Source: an uncultured Paracoccaceae bacterium (GTDB lineage Bacteria > Pseudomonadota > Alphaproteobacteria > Rhodobacterales > Rhodobacteraceae). From it: DNA of 64,000 bases. The notes beneath the pieces are model-generated. The model ran no database searches, was not told the DNA's origin, and saw only the letters and a list, made by a program, of their open reading frames with translations. Location: the NCBI GenBank assembly GCA_947503935.1, contig CANNFR010000004.1:186001-250000 (forward strand), read 5' to 3'. Positions 16,944 through 25,230 of this stretch are shown piece after piece; position 1 is the stretch's first letter; the number at the start of each line of letters is the position of its first letter. The translations under genes were made by a program, and so were the position numbers.

Positions 16944-17854
16944 ATATCCTCCGATACGAAGCGATAGGCCTCGCCATTCGCTTCCACCCGGCCCATTCCG
17001 CCATCTGGTAGATGGAAGCCTGCAATCTGAAGAGTGTCCGCCATGATCCGGTCGAACAGCATCTTTCTTGTCGCGGCTGCCCGAGGCTGATCCTGATCCG
17101 AGCCGCTGTGCCAGTCAGGTCTCTCGAAGGCGACGTGGTGATTGCCGATGGCATCCCCGATGACGAGCGCTGCATCCGAGCCGCTGCGCACCTCAAAACT
17201 CATATGTCCCGGTGTATGACCGGGGGTTGAGATCGCAGCGATACCGGGCAGGATTTCTTGTCCACCGTCGAAAAGCTCGACCGCGTCTTCAATGACCTCC
17301 ATCCGGCGCTTGGCTCCGACAGCGAAGGCGGCCCTTGCTTCGCCGATTGTATCCACGGTCTCGGGGTTCCACCAGTAATCCCATTCCTCCCGACCCATCA
17401 TATAGGTCGCTCCGAAGAACATCGGGTCGCCAAAATCGTCCAACAGACCCCAGATGTGATCGGGGTGGGCATGGGTGAAGACGACATGGGTGATATCCTC
17501 GGGCGCGACACCGATGGCATCAAGCGAGTCCCGAAGCGCCCCCGCGCTCGGCATGAAGTCAGGTCCGGAGCCCGCATCGAATAGCACCGTGTTTGTCCCG
17601 TCGCGATAGAGCGCGAGGTTGCATTCAGGCTCAAGCTGGTCGGCGGAAAGGCCGTAGGCATCGATGATCGGTCCAAGGTCGTCCTGCGGCATCGGCCCGA
17701 AGATGAAGCTTCCCGGCAGAACGAGGTGCCCGTCACTGACTGTGGTCAACGTTCCGGGCCCGATCGGGATCTCGGCAATGGCGCGCTGGGGCAGGACGCT
17801 CAGAAAGGGCGTACTGGCAGACCAGGCCAGGAATGAGCGGCGGGAGAGGGGCAT
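16940..17854 (-). CDS. soxG: SoxG-like metallo-beta-lactamase-fold hydrolase
   Basis: Exported zinc hydrolase of 304 residues. A Tat-type signal is present (SRRSFLAWSASTPFLSVLP), followed by the MBL fold with the intact ligand motif THAHPDHIWG, then STPGHTPGHMSF, VIGDAIGNHH and GFHLPDGG. In Paracoccus pantotrophus soxG and soxH encode such proteins with thiol-ester or sulfur-compound hydrolase activity; the natural substrate is open. I start at the ATG giving MPLSRRS, after AGGAGATCCTG. A longer in-frame extension has no signal peptide logic. Confidence 0.82.
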   Translation of the reverse strand: MPLSRRSFLAWSASTPFLSVLPQRAIAEIPIGPGTLTTVSDGHLVLPGSFIFGPMPQDDLGPIIDAYGLSADQLEPECNLALYRDGTNTVLFDAGSGPDFMPSAGALRDSLDAIGVAPEDITHVVFTHAHPDHIWGLLDDFGDPMFFGATYMMGREEWDYWWNPETVDTIGEARAAFAVGAKRRMEVIEDAVELFDGGQEILPGIAAISTPGHTPGHMSFEVRSGSDAALVIGDAIGNHHVAFERPDWHSGSDQDQPRAAATRKMLFDRIMADTLQIAGFHLPDGGMGRVEANGEAYRFVSEDM

Positions 17855-17948
17855 CAGGATCTCCTTTGTATTCTCGAAATTGAATATGATAGGATTACCC
17901 TCAAATCGCAAGGAAATTGGAAGGTTGGCAAATGTTAGTGCAAGCCGT

Positions 17949-18185
17949 TCAATTTCCTGCTGTGGCGTTGATCCAGAGGTCCCCACCAGCCATGGCAGCA
18001 CCAGCCCAGCCTTGATAACAAAGCGTGCCGCGAAGGCCGACACGGATCGCACCCAGATACATGACCAGCAGGCCCGCGATCCCAATCCCGCAACCAACCA
18101 CCATCGCTCGCACCGCGCCAAGGCACCTGGTGACATTCGTCATGAACAGCAAGATCGTCAATGGAGCCATCGCGTCTGAGGGCAC
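17949..18185 (-). CDS. Small inner-membrane protein, possibly YgaP/DUF2892-like
   Basis: Open frame starting with GTG eight bases after AGGGAGG, 78 residues, with two hydrophobic stretches (VVGCGIGIAGLLVMYLGA and a shorter one near the end). MTNVTR..GAVRAM resembles the start of DUF2892 membrane proteins that often accompany sulfurtransferases, but the family's C-terminal cysteine-proline motif is not seen. It precedes the soxG/soxH-like pair on the same strand by about 95 bases. It may be a diverged relative or a decaying gene. Confidence 0.4.
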   Translation of the reverse strand: MPSDAMAPLTILLFMTNVTRCLGAVRAMVVGCGIGIAGLLVMYLGAIRVGLRGTLCYQGWAGAAMAGGDLWINATAGN

Positions 18186-18299
18186 ATGAGACACCTCCCT
18201 TTTGCGCCGAGGATGTCCCTCGATCTTAGGCACACCATGCCACACGATAAGGCATCTCTAGTATCCAGCCGAGATAGGCGCCTAACACTACTGCAGCAC

Positions 18300-18905
18300 T
18301 GATGGCAGTAGTTGCTCAGATATGGCGCTCTTGTCACTTATTTCTACGCGCTGTCACAGATTCCTTTTGCGACTGCTGTTGTTTTGCAATCCACGGACCC
18401 GGTGTTCGTGCCGATCCTAGCCTTTATCGTGTTTCGCCGGTTTTCAGACCGTTTTGTCTGGCTGGGTGTCATAATCAGTTTCGTCGGCGTCATCTTGATC
18501 GTCCGCCCTGATCGCATCGAAGTATCTTTGGGTGAAATCTCCGCCTTGCTCGCGGCGCTCGGGGGCGGCCGCCGCTGCCCTCGTCATCTGGTCCCTGTCG
18601 TCAACCGAATCTGTTGCAAGGCAGCTGCAGCGCGGACAGCAAGCACACGAAAAAGGAGAAGTAGAACATCTGCCTTGGTCCTAGCAAGTGCCAACGATTG
18701 CACAGTTTCCCCCGATTATTGCCGTGGCGGGTTTTACGACTGTTGGCCAATTGCTACTAAGCAAAAGCCTTCTCAACTGCCCCACGCGACAAGGTCATCG
18801 CGTGGAGCCAGATGGCAATCGTCTTTGCGGCAGTTTTCGGCTTTGTTTTCTGGGGAGAACGCAGGAGTTGGACTTTTTTGGAAGTTTGAGGACAGATTAC
18901 TTTCC
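18300..18905 (+). pseudogene. Frameshifted EamA/DMT-family transporter remnant
   Basis: Pieces of one EamA (drug/metabolite transporter) protein lie in successive frames. The first piece, ALVTYFYALSQIPFATAVVL through LIVRPDRIEVSLGEISALLAAL, is intact. Near 18560 the frame shifts to AALVIWSLSSTESVARQLQR, then a later piece reads FPPIIAVAGFTTVGQLLLSKSL and the last reads IAWSQMAIVFAAVFGFVFWG. Several frameshifts, an in-frame stop and a missing N-terminus make it nonfunctional. It marks a boundary between the sox locus and the signalling genes. Confidence 0.75.
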
Positions 18906-18935
18906 TCTCAATGAATAGACCCCATCTTCAAAAAG

Positions 18936-19298
18936 CTAACTTAAGAGTTCTACGGAGCTAACCTGTTTATCAAATTCGATATTCAGTAGTCGTGCTGTTA
19001 ATGAAGCTAACTTTGCGCGCCTGATCAGATTGGAAACATCAGCATGCGGATCATGGTGCATTGTGCTCGAAAACTCACTTAAAATTGCTGCTATACCGTT
19101 AACTGATTGCAAAATTAGATCAAATTTCTGCAATTCGCCTAACTCGCGGCTTCCTGGTGCAGCGATGCCTGTTTTGATGAGTTTGGGAAAAAGAACTTCT
19201 TCCAAACGTCGGAGATCTGAACAAATGCAGTACAATTCTTCAGAGATGCGACTGATGGCATCCGCTGCCATTAAGGGTTCATTCTTGATTTCAGACAT
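18936..19298 (-). CDS. Hypothetical helical protein at the end of the chemotaxis operon
   Basis: 120-residue soluble, mostly helical protein I do not recognise. It has repeated amphipathic segments (ISRISEELYCICSDLRRLEEVLF and FDLILQSVNGIAAILSEFSS) and no signal peptide. Its start overlaps the preceding CheY stop as TGATG, so it is translationally coupled to the response regulator. A role as a CheY partner or phosphatase (a functional CheZ/CheX analogue) is a guess from position; no phosphatase motif is visible. Confidence 0.7.
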   Translation of the reverse strand: MSEIKNEPLMAADAISRISEELYCICSDLRRLEEVLFPKLIKTGIAAPGSRELGELQKFDLILQSVNGIAAILSEFSSTMHHDPHADVSNLIRRAKLASLTARLLNIEFDKQVSSVELLS

Positions 19299-19684
19299 CA
19301 GAGTGGGCCTACAACTTGCTCAATGCACGTCTTCATTTGCTCTTTCGTAAAGGGTTTTAAGATCATGTTGTTCATCCCGAGGGACCGACCCTTCGCCATC
19401 ATCGTTTCGTCTGCGCGGCCCGTGACAAGAATGAAGCCTGTTCGCTCAATTCCCTTCGTCGTTCGTAGTCCGTGAAGTAATCCCAAGCCATCTAGACCCG
19501 GCATATAGTAATCCGAAATCACCAGGTGGACGGGGCTTTGCGAAATAGCCTGAAGCGCTTCTTTGCCGTCATTGCAAGTTTGATAGTTTTCTATTCGTAG
19601 CCAATCGAGCACTTGGGTAATCAGGCCGCGGCTGACTGCGGTATCATCGACCACCATTATTCTCAGTTGATCTTTGCGTGACAT
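19298..19684 (-). CDS. cheY: CheY-like single-domain response regulator
   Basis: Receiver domain of 128 residues with no output domain. The acidic pair is in MVVDDTAVSR, the phospho-acceptor aspartate in LVISDYYMPGLDG, the threonine switch in ILVTGRAD and the conserved lysine in ILKPFTKEQ. It follows cheR by 45 bases on the same strand. It is one of two stand-alone receivers in the operon; which one acts on a target such as a motor, GTPase or enzyme cannot be told. Confidence 0.93.
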   Translation of the reverse strand: MSRKDQLRIMVVDDTAVSRGLITQVLDWLRIENYQTCNDGKEALQAISQSPVHLVISDYYMPGLDGLGLLHGLRTTKGIERTGFILVTGRADETMMAKGRSLGMNNMILKPFTKEQMKTCIEQVVGPL

Positions 19685-19729
19685 AGGTTTTCCTTGCTCG
19701 CCTAGAAGCCGTCTGGGGCCTGTCGCTGC

Positions 19730-20584
19730 TTACTGTCTTACGTAGGTCGTGATGCCTGTGGCCGACATCTGGCTGGCCGCAGGGCCTGAAACACGCTCGG
19801 AATGCCCGATCATGATATGACTGCCCGGTGGCATCAGATCCACAAACCGGCGCCAGAGGATTTCTTGTGTCGGTCTGTCGAAGTAAATCACCACATTTCT
19901 GCAGAAAATCACATCGAAGGGTCCTTTCATTGGCCATTTTTCAAGCAGATTCAGCTGTTTGAATGTGATCAAGGCTTTTACCTCATCACTGATGCGGATG
20001 TGATCTTCGTCGTTCTCAACGGGATCGGTATACTTCTGCATAAGGCGCTTTGATATGGTCTGCTTTGTTGTTGCAGGGTAAACTCCTGTCTGCGCTCGGT
20101 TGACCATGTTTCTATCTATATCCGTCGCCAGAATTCGAATATCCAGCTTTGCGGCTTCGGGACATGTGCCGAGGATCGTTAGTGCCAAGCTGTAAGGCTC
20201 CTCCCCGGATGAGCATGCCGCAGACCAGATCCTGACACGGCCACCGGCCCGAGCCCTAGCTATAAGATCTGGGAGCAGATTTTCTTCCAGAAATTCGAAG
20301 TGATGACGCTCACGAAAAAATGCAGTTACGTTCGTTGTGATTGCCAGGATCAGTTCTTCCCGCTCATCTTTGCCATCGCTGCCCTCTACAAGCGTGCAGT
20401 AGCTATCGAAGTCCTTCAGCTTGAGAGACCTGAGCCGCTTTGCAAGGCGTGAATAAACAAGCGGGCGCTTGGTGTCGTGGAGAACGATTCCGGCAGTTTT
20501 GTGCACAACCGCGGCGATGCGGCGGAAGTCTTCCGCACTCATCTCAAATTCACGGACTGCCTCCGTCGGCGTTACGGCATTCAT
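19730..20584 (-). CDS. cheR: CheR-type protein-glutamate methyltransferase
   Basis: SAM-dependent methyltransferase of 284 residues that in chemotaxis methylates receptor glutamates. The helical CheR N-domain is followed by the Rossmann catalytic domain with the SAM motif IWSAACSSGEEPYSLAL and the FDVIFCRNVVIYFD signature. No TPR extension is present. Its start overlaps the cheW stop by four bases. No methyl-accepting receptor or CheB esterase is encoded in the window, so its substrate must lie elsewhere. Confidence 0.95.
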   Translation of the reverse strand: MNAVTPTEAVREFEMSAEDFRRIAAVVHKTAGIVLHDTKRPLVYSRLAKRLRSLKLKDFDSYCTLVEGSDGKDEREELILAITTNVTAFFRERHHFEFLEENLLPDLIARARAGGRVRIWSAACSSGEEPYSLALTILGTCPEAAKLDIRILATDIDRNMVNRAQTGVYPATTKQTISKRLMQKYTDPVENDEDHIRISDEVKALITFKQLNLLEKWPMKGPFDVIFCRNVVIYFDRPTQEILWRRFVDLMPPGSHIMIGHSERVSGPAASQMSATGITTYVRQ

Positions 20585-21048
20585 GCTGCCGCCCCGCCTG
20601 CTTTTGGCAGAAGCTGCGTGATATCTATTTGCCGAATAAGCCTTTTTTCCTTCGCTATAACGCCACGAATAAAAGTGCGCGCAGTATCGGATGCCACATC
20701 AGGGGTTGGTTGGATTTCGGATGCAGGAATGCTGAGAATATCGGTGACAGCTTCAATCAACAGACCCGCGATCTGTGTCCCAATCGTCGTGACGATTATG
20801 ACATTCCGGTCGTTTGCGGCGATTGGCGGCAGGCCCAGACGCGATGCTAGATCGATAATAGGGACAACAGAGCCGCGAAGATTGATCACGCCTTGTACGT
20901 AACTGGGTGCGTGAGGCAAACTCGCGGGCCGGGTCCAGCCACGGATTTCACGGACGGACAGGATATCAAGGCAAAAATCCTGATCTGCGGTTTTGAAGAC
21001 GACCAATTCTTGGGTGTCAGGGTCAGCTGTATCGTTTGGGTTTCGCAT
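20581..21048 (-). CDS. cheW: CheW scaffold protein
   Basis: 155-residue CheW-domain adaptor linking CheA to receptors. The family landmarks are FCLDILSVREIRGW near the N-terminus, APSYVQGVINLRGSVVPIIDL and VIIVTTIGTQIAGLLIEAVTDIL. It follows cheA by three bases and overlaps cheR by four. Cytoplasmic. Confidence 0.95.
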   Translation of the reverse strand: MRNPNDTADPDTQELVVFKTADQDFCLDILSVREIRGWTRPASLPHAPSYVQGVINLRGSVVPIIDLASRLGLPPIAANDRNVIIVTTIGTQIAGLLIEAVTDILSIPASEIQPTPDVASDTARTFIRGVIAKEKRLIRQIDITQLLPKAGGAAA

Positions 21049-21051
21049 TTT

Positions 21052-23145
21052 TTACTCCGCGGCTACCGGCTGCAGCGCCGAACGTTGAGAGGATGATGGA
21101 TTTGCCAAATCGCTTGGATCAAGGATCAGCGCGACACTGCCGTCACCCAAAACGGTTGCTGCGGCGATGCCCGGAATATGGCCGTAGTTTCCTTCCAATC
21201 CCTTAATGACGACCTGACGCTGATCGCGAATGCCATCGACCATCAGAGCCAGGCAATCATCGTCATCACGCTCGACCAGAACGACGATCGAGCCGCAATC
21301 GGATGCTGTAACCTCACGAAAACCAAGGCGCGTTCCAACGTCTATCAGCGGCACGAACGTACCGCGTACGTCAAGAACCGTGTCACCGGTTCCGATGCTG
21401 TGTTTCGCCTCGGCTTCAGGACGCAGTGTTTCAATGATCGAGCTTACGGGCAGCACCAAAAGCTGACCTGAAACCTCGACAACCATACCGTCCAAAACGG
21501 CGAGAGTGAGCGGGAGACTGATCGTCAAAGTCGTACCCTCCCCACGAACGGACGCGATGGAGACGCGGCCACCTAGACCAGCGATCTCGCTCTTTACGAC
21601 GTCCATGCCGACACCGCGCCCGGAGAGGTTGGAGACCTCAGAGGCAGTTGAGAAGCCAGGCAAGAAAAGGAGATTGTCGATTTCGGATGGTGTGAGATCG
21701 GCAGAAGCCGGAATTAGGCCCTTACTGATTGCCACTTGTTTGACACGGTCACGATCGATACCACCGCCGTCGTCGGACAACGTGATGAGAACGCGGCCTG
21801 AGCGATGTGCGGCCGACAACGTGACAACACCCTCCTCCGATTTGCCGGACTCCAGGCGCTTTTCCATCTTTTCCAAACCGTGATCGACCGCATTTCGGAT
21901 CATATGCGTTAAGGGGTCGGCAAGGCGTTCGATAATCGTCTTGTCGACTTCGGTCATTTCGCCTTCGGTGATCAGGCGCGCTGTTTTATTGGCAGCAGCG
22001 CTGGCTTCCCGCACGATCCGATGCATTCGGTCAAAAAGCGGTTTGACCGGTTGCGCGCGGATCGACATCACGCTTTCCTGAATTTGTCGCGAGAGCTGGC
22101 GGAGTTGGTCAAGACCCCGCTCGACCTCGGCTTCGATCCGCAGGCCGGATTGTTCAATGGCTTCGCTCAGCATTGCTTGGTGAATCACCAACTCGCCCAC
22201 GACATCCACGAGACGGTCGACACGCTCGATATCCACACGAATTGTCTGTCGTGGGGCGGCTGTACTTCCCGATTTGGACTTTGCCGCTTCCGCTTTCACG
22301 GGCTGCGGCGCGAGTTCGGACACCTCAGCAATCACGTTCTCTGCGGTGTCTTGCGGTTCTACGAGGTCGGGGAGGGGCGGCAGGTCGGGAACGGGCGCTT
22401 CGATTTCGCTGATATCGAGTTCGCAATCGTCCTTGGCAAAATCAAAAACCTCTTCAATTTCGGCCAGCGAATGTTCCGTCAGTAGGTCGGCGGTCCAACC
22501 GAGGTAGGACTTGTTGGGATCAAAGGCAGTGGCGTCCGGTAATGCGCTTGCGTCGATTGTCGTGCTCAATGTGCCCAATTCGGCCAATTGCTGCAGCAAT
22601 AGGGCAGCGTCATGGCCTGCATTTATCGCAGAGTCCTTTGGTTTGAGCGCAATGCGGAAATTACGCCCCTCTGGCCCAGTGACAGGCAGCGGAAGATCGA
22701 GGTCGAGCGCCAGCGGCGCGAAAACGGGTGCGCTTATCTCAACGCTGTCTGCAGGAGCGTCATCCTGACCGCCTGCCATGTTAAGCGCGGCGATTGCTTT
22801 TTCACTGGCCGAGGGATCAGTCTGAACGCCGTCGCGCGCTGCAGCCACCAGGTCCGCGAGATGGTCACCCGCAACGAGAAAAGCTCCGAAAAGGGTTGGA
22901 TTGGTCTCAATGCGCGATGCGCGTACATCATCAAGGACGGTTTCAAATTTGTGCGCGAAATTCACCAGATCGGCTAGCGCGAACGCTCCAGCGCCGCCTT
23001 TGATCGAGTGGACCGCGCGAAAGACGGCATTGACCGTTTCAGGGTCGGTCGAGCCAGCTTCCAGTTCCCTCAGGCCCTCGTCCATCGCGACCAGAAGGTC
23101 TTCGCACTCGACGAAAAAGACGTCTTTCAGGTCAATGCTTGACAT
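21052..23145 (-). CDS. cheA: Chemotaxis histidine kinase CheA
   Basis: 697-residue CheA. The N-terminal Hpt domain has the phosphorylated histidine at residue 46 (AVHSIKGGAGAF). A long acidic linker follows at about residues 130-320, without a clear P2 domain. Then come the dimerisation helices, the ATPase domain (HMIRNAVDHGLE, DDGGGIDRDRV, SGRGVGMDVVKS) and a C-terminal CheW-like domain. I start at the ATG giving MSSIDLKDVF; the longer frame overlaps cheY. It sits between cheY and cheW with gaps of seven and three bases. Confidence 0.96.
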   Translation of the reverse strand: MSSIDLKDVFFVECEDLLVAMDEGLRELEAGSTDPETVNAVFRAVHSIKGGAGAFALADLVNFAHKFETVLDDVRASRIETNPTLFGAFLVAGDHLADLVAAARDGVQTDPSASEKAIAALNMAGGQDDAPADSVEISAPVFAPLALDLDLPLPVTGPEGRNFRIALKPKDSAINAGHDAALLLQQLAELGTLSTTIDASALPDATAFDPNKSYLGWTADLLTEHSLAEIEEVFDFAKDDCELDISEIEAPVPDLPPLPDLVEPQDTAENVIAEVSELAPQPVKAEAAKSKSGSTAAPRQTIRVDIERVDRLVDVVGELVIHQAMLSEAIEQSGLRIEAEVERGLDQLRQLSRQIQESVMSIRAQPVKPLFDRMHRIVREASAAANKTARLITEGEMTEVDKTIIERLADPLTHMIRNAVDHGLEKMEKRLESGKSEEGVVTLSAAHRSGRVLITLSDDGGGIDRDRVKQVAISKGLIPASADLTPSEIDNLLFLPGFSTASEVSNLSGRGVGMDVVKSEIAGLGGRVSIASVRGEGTTLTISLPLTLAVLDGMVVEVSGQLLVLPVSSIIETLRPEAEAKHSIGTGDTVLDVRGTFVPLIDVGTRLGFREVTASDCGSIVVLVERDDDDCLALMVDGIRDQRQVVIKGLEGNYGHIPGIAAATVLGDGSVALILDPSDLANPSSSQRSALQPVAAE

Positions 23146-23152
23146 CGGTGCC

Positions 23153-23521
23153 TCACCAAGCCGCGACGCGCCGAATGGCGGCGACAAGCGACGTCTCGTT
23201 GAACGGTTTGACGATCCAACCTGTGGCGCCGGCAGCGCGCGCACGCTGCTTTAAAGGTTCGGCGCTTTCGGTGGTCAGAACGAGAATAGGCGCGCGGCTG
23301 GAATGTTCGCCGCCGCGGACAGCCTCAATGACGCCAAAGCCATCCATGCGCGGCATGTTCAGGTCGGTCACGATCACATCTGGCTTGGCGTCCGGCAAGC
23401 ATTCAATGGCGTGAACGCCGTCTTCGGCAATAGCCACTTCAAAGCCGGCTTCGGTCAGAACGTGACGAAGCAATTCCCGCATTGTAAAGGAATCGTCGAT
23501 AGCAAGAACACGCAAGGTCAT
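23153..23521 (-). CDS. cheY: CheY-like response regulator
   Basis: 122-residue single receiver domain. It has the acidic pair in LAIDDSFTMREL, the phospho-acceptor aspartate in VIVTDLNMPRMDGFG, the threonine in LVLTTES and the lysine in WIVKPFNE. The closest pattern is a CheY of the type encoded next to CheA. The ATG overlaps the STAS gene stop by four bases, so the two are coupled. Probable phosphorylation partner of the adjacent CheA. Confidence 0.94.
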   Translation of the reverse strand: MTLRVLAIDDSFTMRELLRHVLTEAGFEVAIAEDGVHAIECLPDAKPDVIVTDLNMPRMDGFGVIEAVRGGEHSSRAPILVLTTESAEPLKQRARAAGATGWIVKPFNETSLVAAIRRVAAW

Positions 23522-23790
23522 GCGGAGCCTCCTGAAAGCAGGTCTTCTGCGCCGAGGGTTCGCAGGCCTTCCAGAAAGGCGTCCGACGGCGACAGAAAGT
23601 TGAGTTGCTGTCCATTGGCCCGGCAGGCCTGATCGGCGACCAGAAGGACTTGCAAGGCCGTCGCACTGATATGACGCACATCGCTGCAATCCAGCTCAAT
23701 CGTGCTGCCGGTTTTGTCCGACAGATCGTTCCACAAGCTGACGGCCGCATCATGGGCCAAGCGGCGTTCAAGCCGGATCGTGGATGTCAT
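23518..23790 (-). CDS. STAS-domain protein (anti-sigma-factor-antagonist-like)
   Basis: 90-residue STAS domain. The hallmark segment TIELDCSDVRHISATALQVLL holds the serine or threonine that is phosphorylated in SpoIIAA-like antagonists (HISATAL here). It is the first gene of the chemotaxis-like operon and is coupled to cheY. Similar small STAS proteins open roseobacter and other che operons; whether it is switched by a kinase, possibly the Ser/Thr kinase 5 kb upstream, is inference. Confidence 0.88.
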   Translation of the reverse strand: MTSTIRLERRLAHDAAVSLWNDLSDKTGSTIELDCSDVRHISATALQVLLVADQACRANGQQLNFLSPSDAFLEGLRTLGAEDLLSGGSA

Positions 23791-23973
23791 TGTTCACCTC
23801 AAGACAGCAACGCGGATGTTGACGCAGGCCTGCCGGCCGCTTGATCCGCGCCGTCTATGTGGACGGTGAACTCTGAACATTGTCTTTACTCGACCAATAA
23901 TTCGGCCGGGCTTTCCAAGAAAAATCGATCAGGTTTTTCTCTTTTTGGGTCTCGACCCTTTCGGCAGGCGCCA

Positions 23974-24825
23974 TTAACCGCTGCGATTCGCGCCTTTCGA
24001 CCAGTTGGCGATGACGCCCGTCAGATCTGTGCGCGCAACTGACGCAGCCGCGATTCCTGCTTTGTCGGATGCAAAGCAGAGGGCCGGCGCGTCATTGGAT
24101 CTATTGGCCATCACGACCAGTCGGCGACCGGGCATCACACCATCCATAAATGGGGCGGTCATCGAAATCTGCGAAGCAAGACGCTTGGCCAGAGCTTCGG
24201 GTGGCAGTTTTCCGTCGCCTGGATTGTTGGATGTAACCTCACCCTCGTTATTGGCCATAAGATGACTTTGTGCCGACCCATCGGCCGCCGCAAACAGGGC
24301 ATCGGCCGCGTCGGCTATCGCAGCTATTTCAGCAGTTTTCGCCGGTGCGGGAGGCGGGCTGTCATCCGTCGCCGGGGCGGGACTGCCTGCCGCCTTGGCC
24401 AAATCATCCGCTTCAAAACCCTTATCGACGATACTGGGCGGCAGATTTGAGGGCAGCGATTGCACGTTCAACTGACCCTCGCTTTCGGAGAAGCCAAAGA
24501 TCACATGCGACATCGCCGCACACAGAGCTTCGCCGGTCGTACCGCCCTCTGCCAACCGTTTATAGGTTTCGGATTGCGGAACGTTGCCGCTGATGTCGCC
24601 AAACCGGACAGCCCGCCTCGCCCGAACCTCCACAACCAGCTGCGCGCCATCTTCACGTGTGAAATTCAGCGCCCGTGGCAACATCGTCTCATCGATTTCC
24701 GTGAGAATGGCGGTGAGCCGTCCCTTCGCATCCGAGCCTTTCAGCTTTCGCACCGCATTATGTTGAGGGGTTGCGGCGGTTTTCGCGCGCGACAGGATTT
24801 CGGCAAGTTTCTCCTGGTCAATCAC
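23974..24825 (-). CDS. Hypothetical protein coupled to the GTPase genes
   Basis: 283-residue cytoplasmic protein with no domain I can name. The N-terminal 130 residues look globular (including LTAILTEIDETMLPRALNF and LVVEVRARRAVRFGD). An Ala/Pro-rich linker follows, then a C-terminal part (KRLASQISMTAPFMDGVMPG, RRLVVMANRSNDAPALCFA). I choose the GTG at 24825, which overlaps the preceding stop in a GTGA arrangement; a longer frame inside the neighbour is unlikely. The coupling suggests it works with the roadblock-like protein and GTPase. Confidence 0.75.
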   Translation of the reverse strand: MIDQEKLAEILSRAKTAATPQHNAVRKLKGSDAKGRLTAILTEIDETMLPRALNFTREDGAQLVVEVRARRAVRFGDISGNVPQSETYKRLAEGGTTGEALCAAMSHVIFGFSESEGQLNVQSLPSNLPPSIVDKGFEADDLAKAAGSPAPATDDSPPPAPAKTAEIAAIADAADALFAAADGSAQSHLMANNEGEVTSNNPGDGKLPPEALAKRLASQISMTAPFMDGVMPGRRLVVMANRSNDAPALCFASDKAGIAAASVARTDLTGVIANWSKGANRSG

Positions 24826-25229
24826 GGTCTGGTCCCCGCATTCTCGGTGATAATCGTGCGCATCTGGGTCAGCAGGCCTGCCGGGTCGGACAGATCGCGC
24901 GAGATTACACAAATGACCTGGTTGGGATTTTCGTCCATTCGCAAAAAGACGTGAGCTTGGTCGTCAGTCAGAACAAGCATGTCTTCGAAATACGGTGCAA
25001 AGGCATCATCGACGCCGGCCGCATGCCGAAACATATCTTCAATCTGGACCATATGAGTGCTTTCAAAGGCGTTCATCACAGCCGAAGCGAGCGTTTCGGC
25101 ATCGTCACGCGAATAGTGATTTGCAGGCAAGGCACCGCGGAGCATCGCGACTTCCAGATCGATGTATCCCGTAAAGACACAATCCGAGATCTCGGCCTGA
25201 GCAGTTTTTAGAACATCCTCCAGAGCCAT
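24822..25229 (-). CDS. Roadblock/LC7-like small protein
   Basis: 135-residue cytoplasmic protein. Its layout resembles a roadblock/LC7 fold: an N-terminal helix (ALEDVLKTAQAEISDCVFTG), a strand-turn-strand (YIDLEVAMLRGAL), a central helix (DAETLASAVMNAFEST) and C-terminal strands and helix (DQAHVFLRMDENPNQVICVI, DPAGLLTQMRTIIT). Roadblock proteins such as MglB commonly regulate an adjacent small GTPase, and a GTPase gene directly precedes this one. I start at the ATG giving MALEDVL. The fold assignment is by pattern and is moderately sure. Confidence 0.6.
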   Translation of the reverse strand: MALEDVLKTAQAEISDCVFTGYIDLEVAMLRGALPANHYSRDDAETLASAVMNAFESTHMVQIEDMFRHAAGVDDAFAPYFEDMLVLTDDQAHVFLRMDENPNQVICVISRDLSDPAGLLTQMRTIITENAGTRP

Positions 25230-25230
25230 C

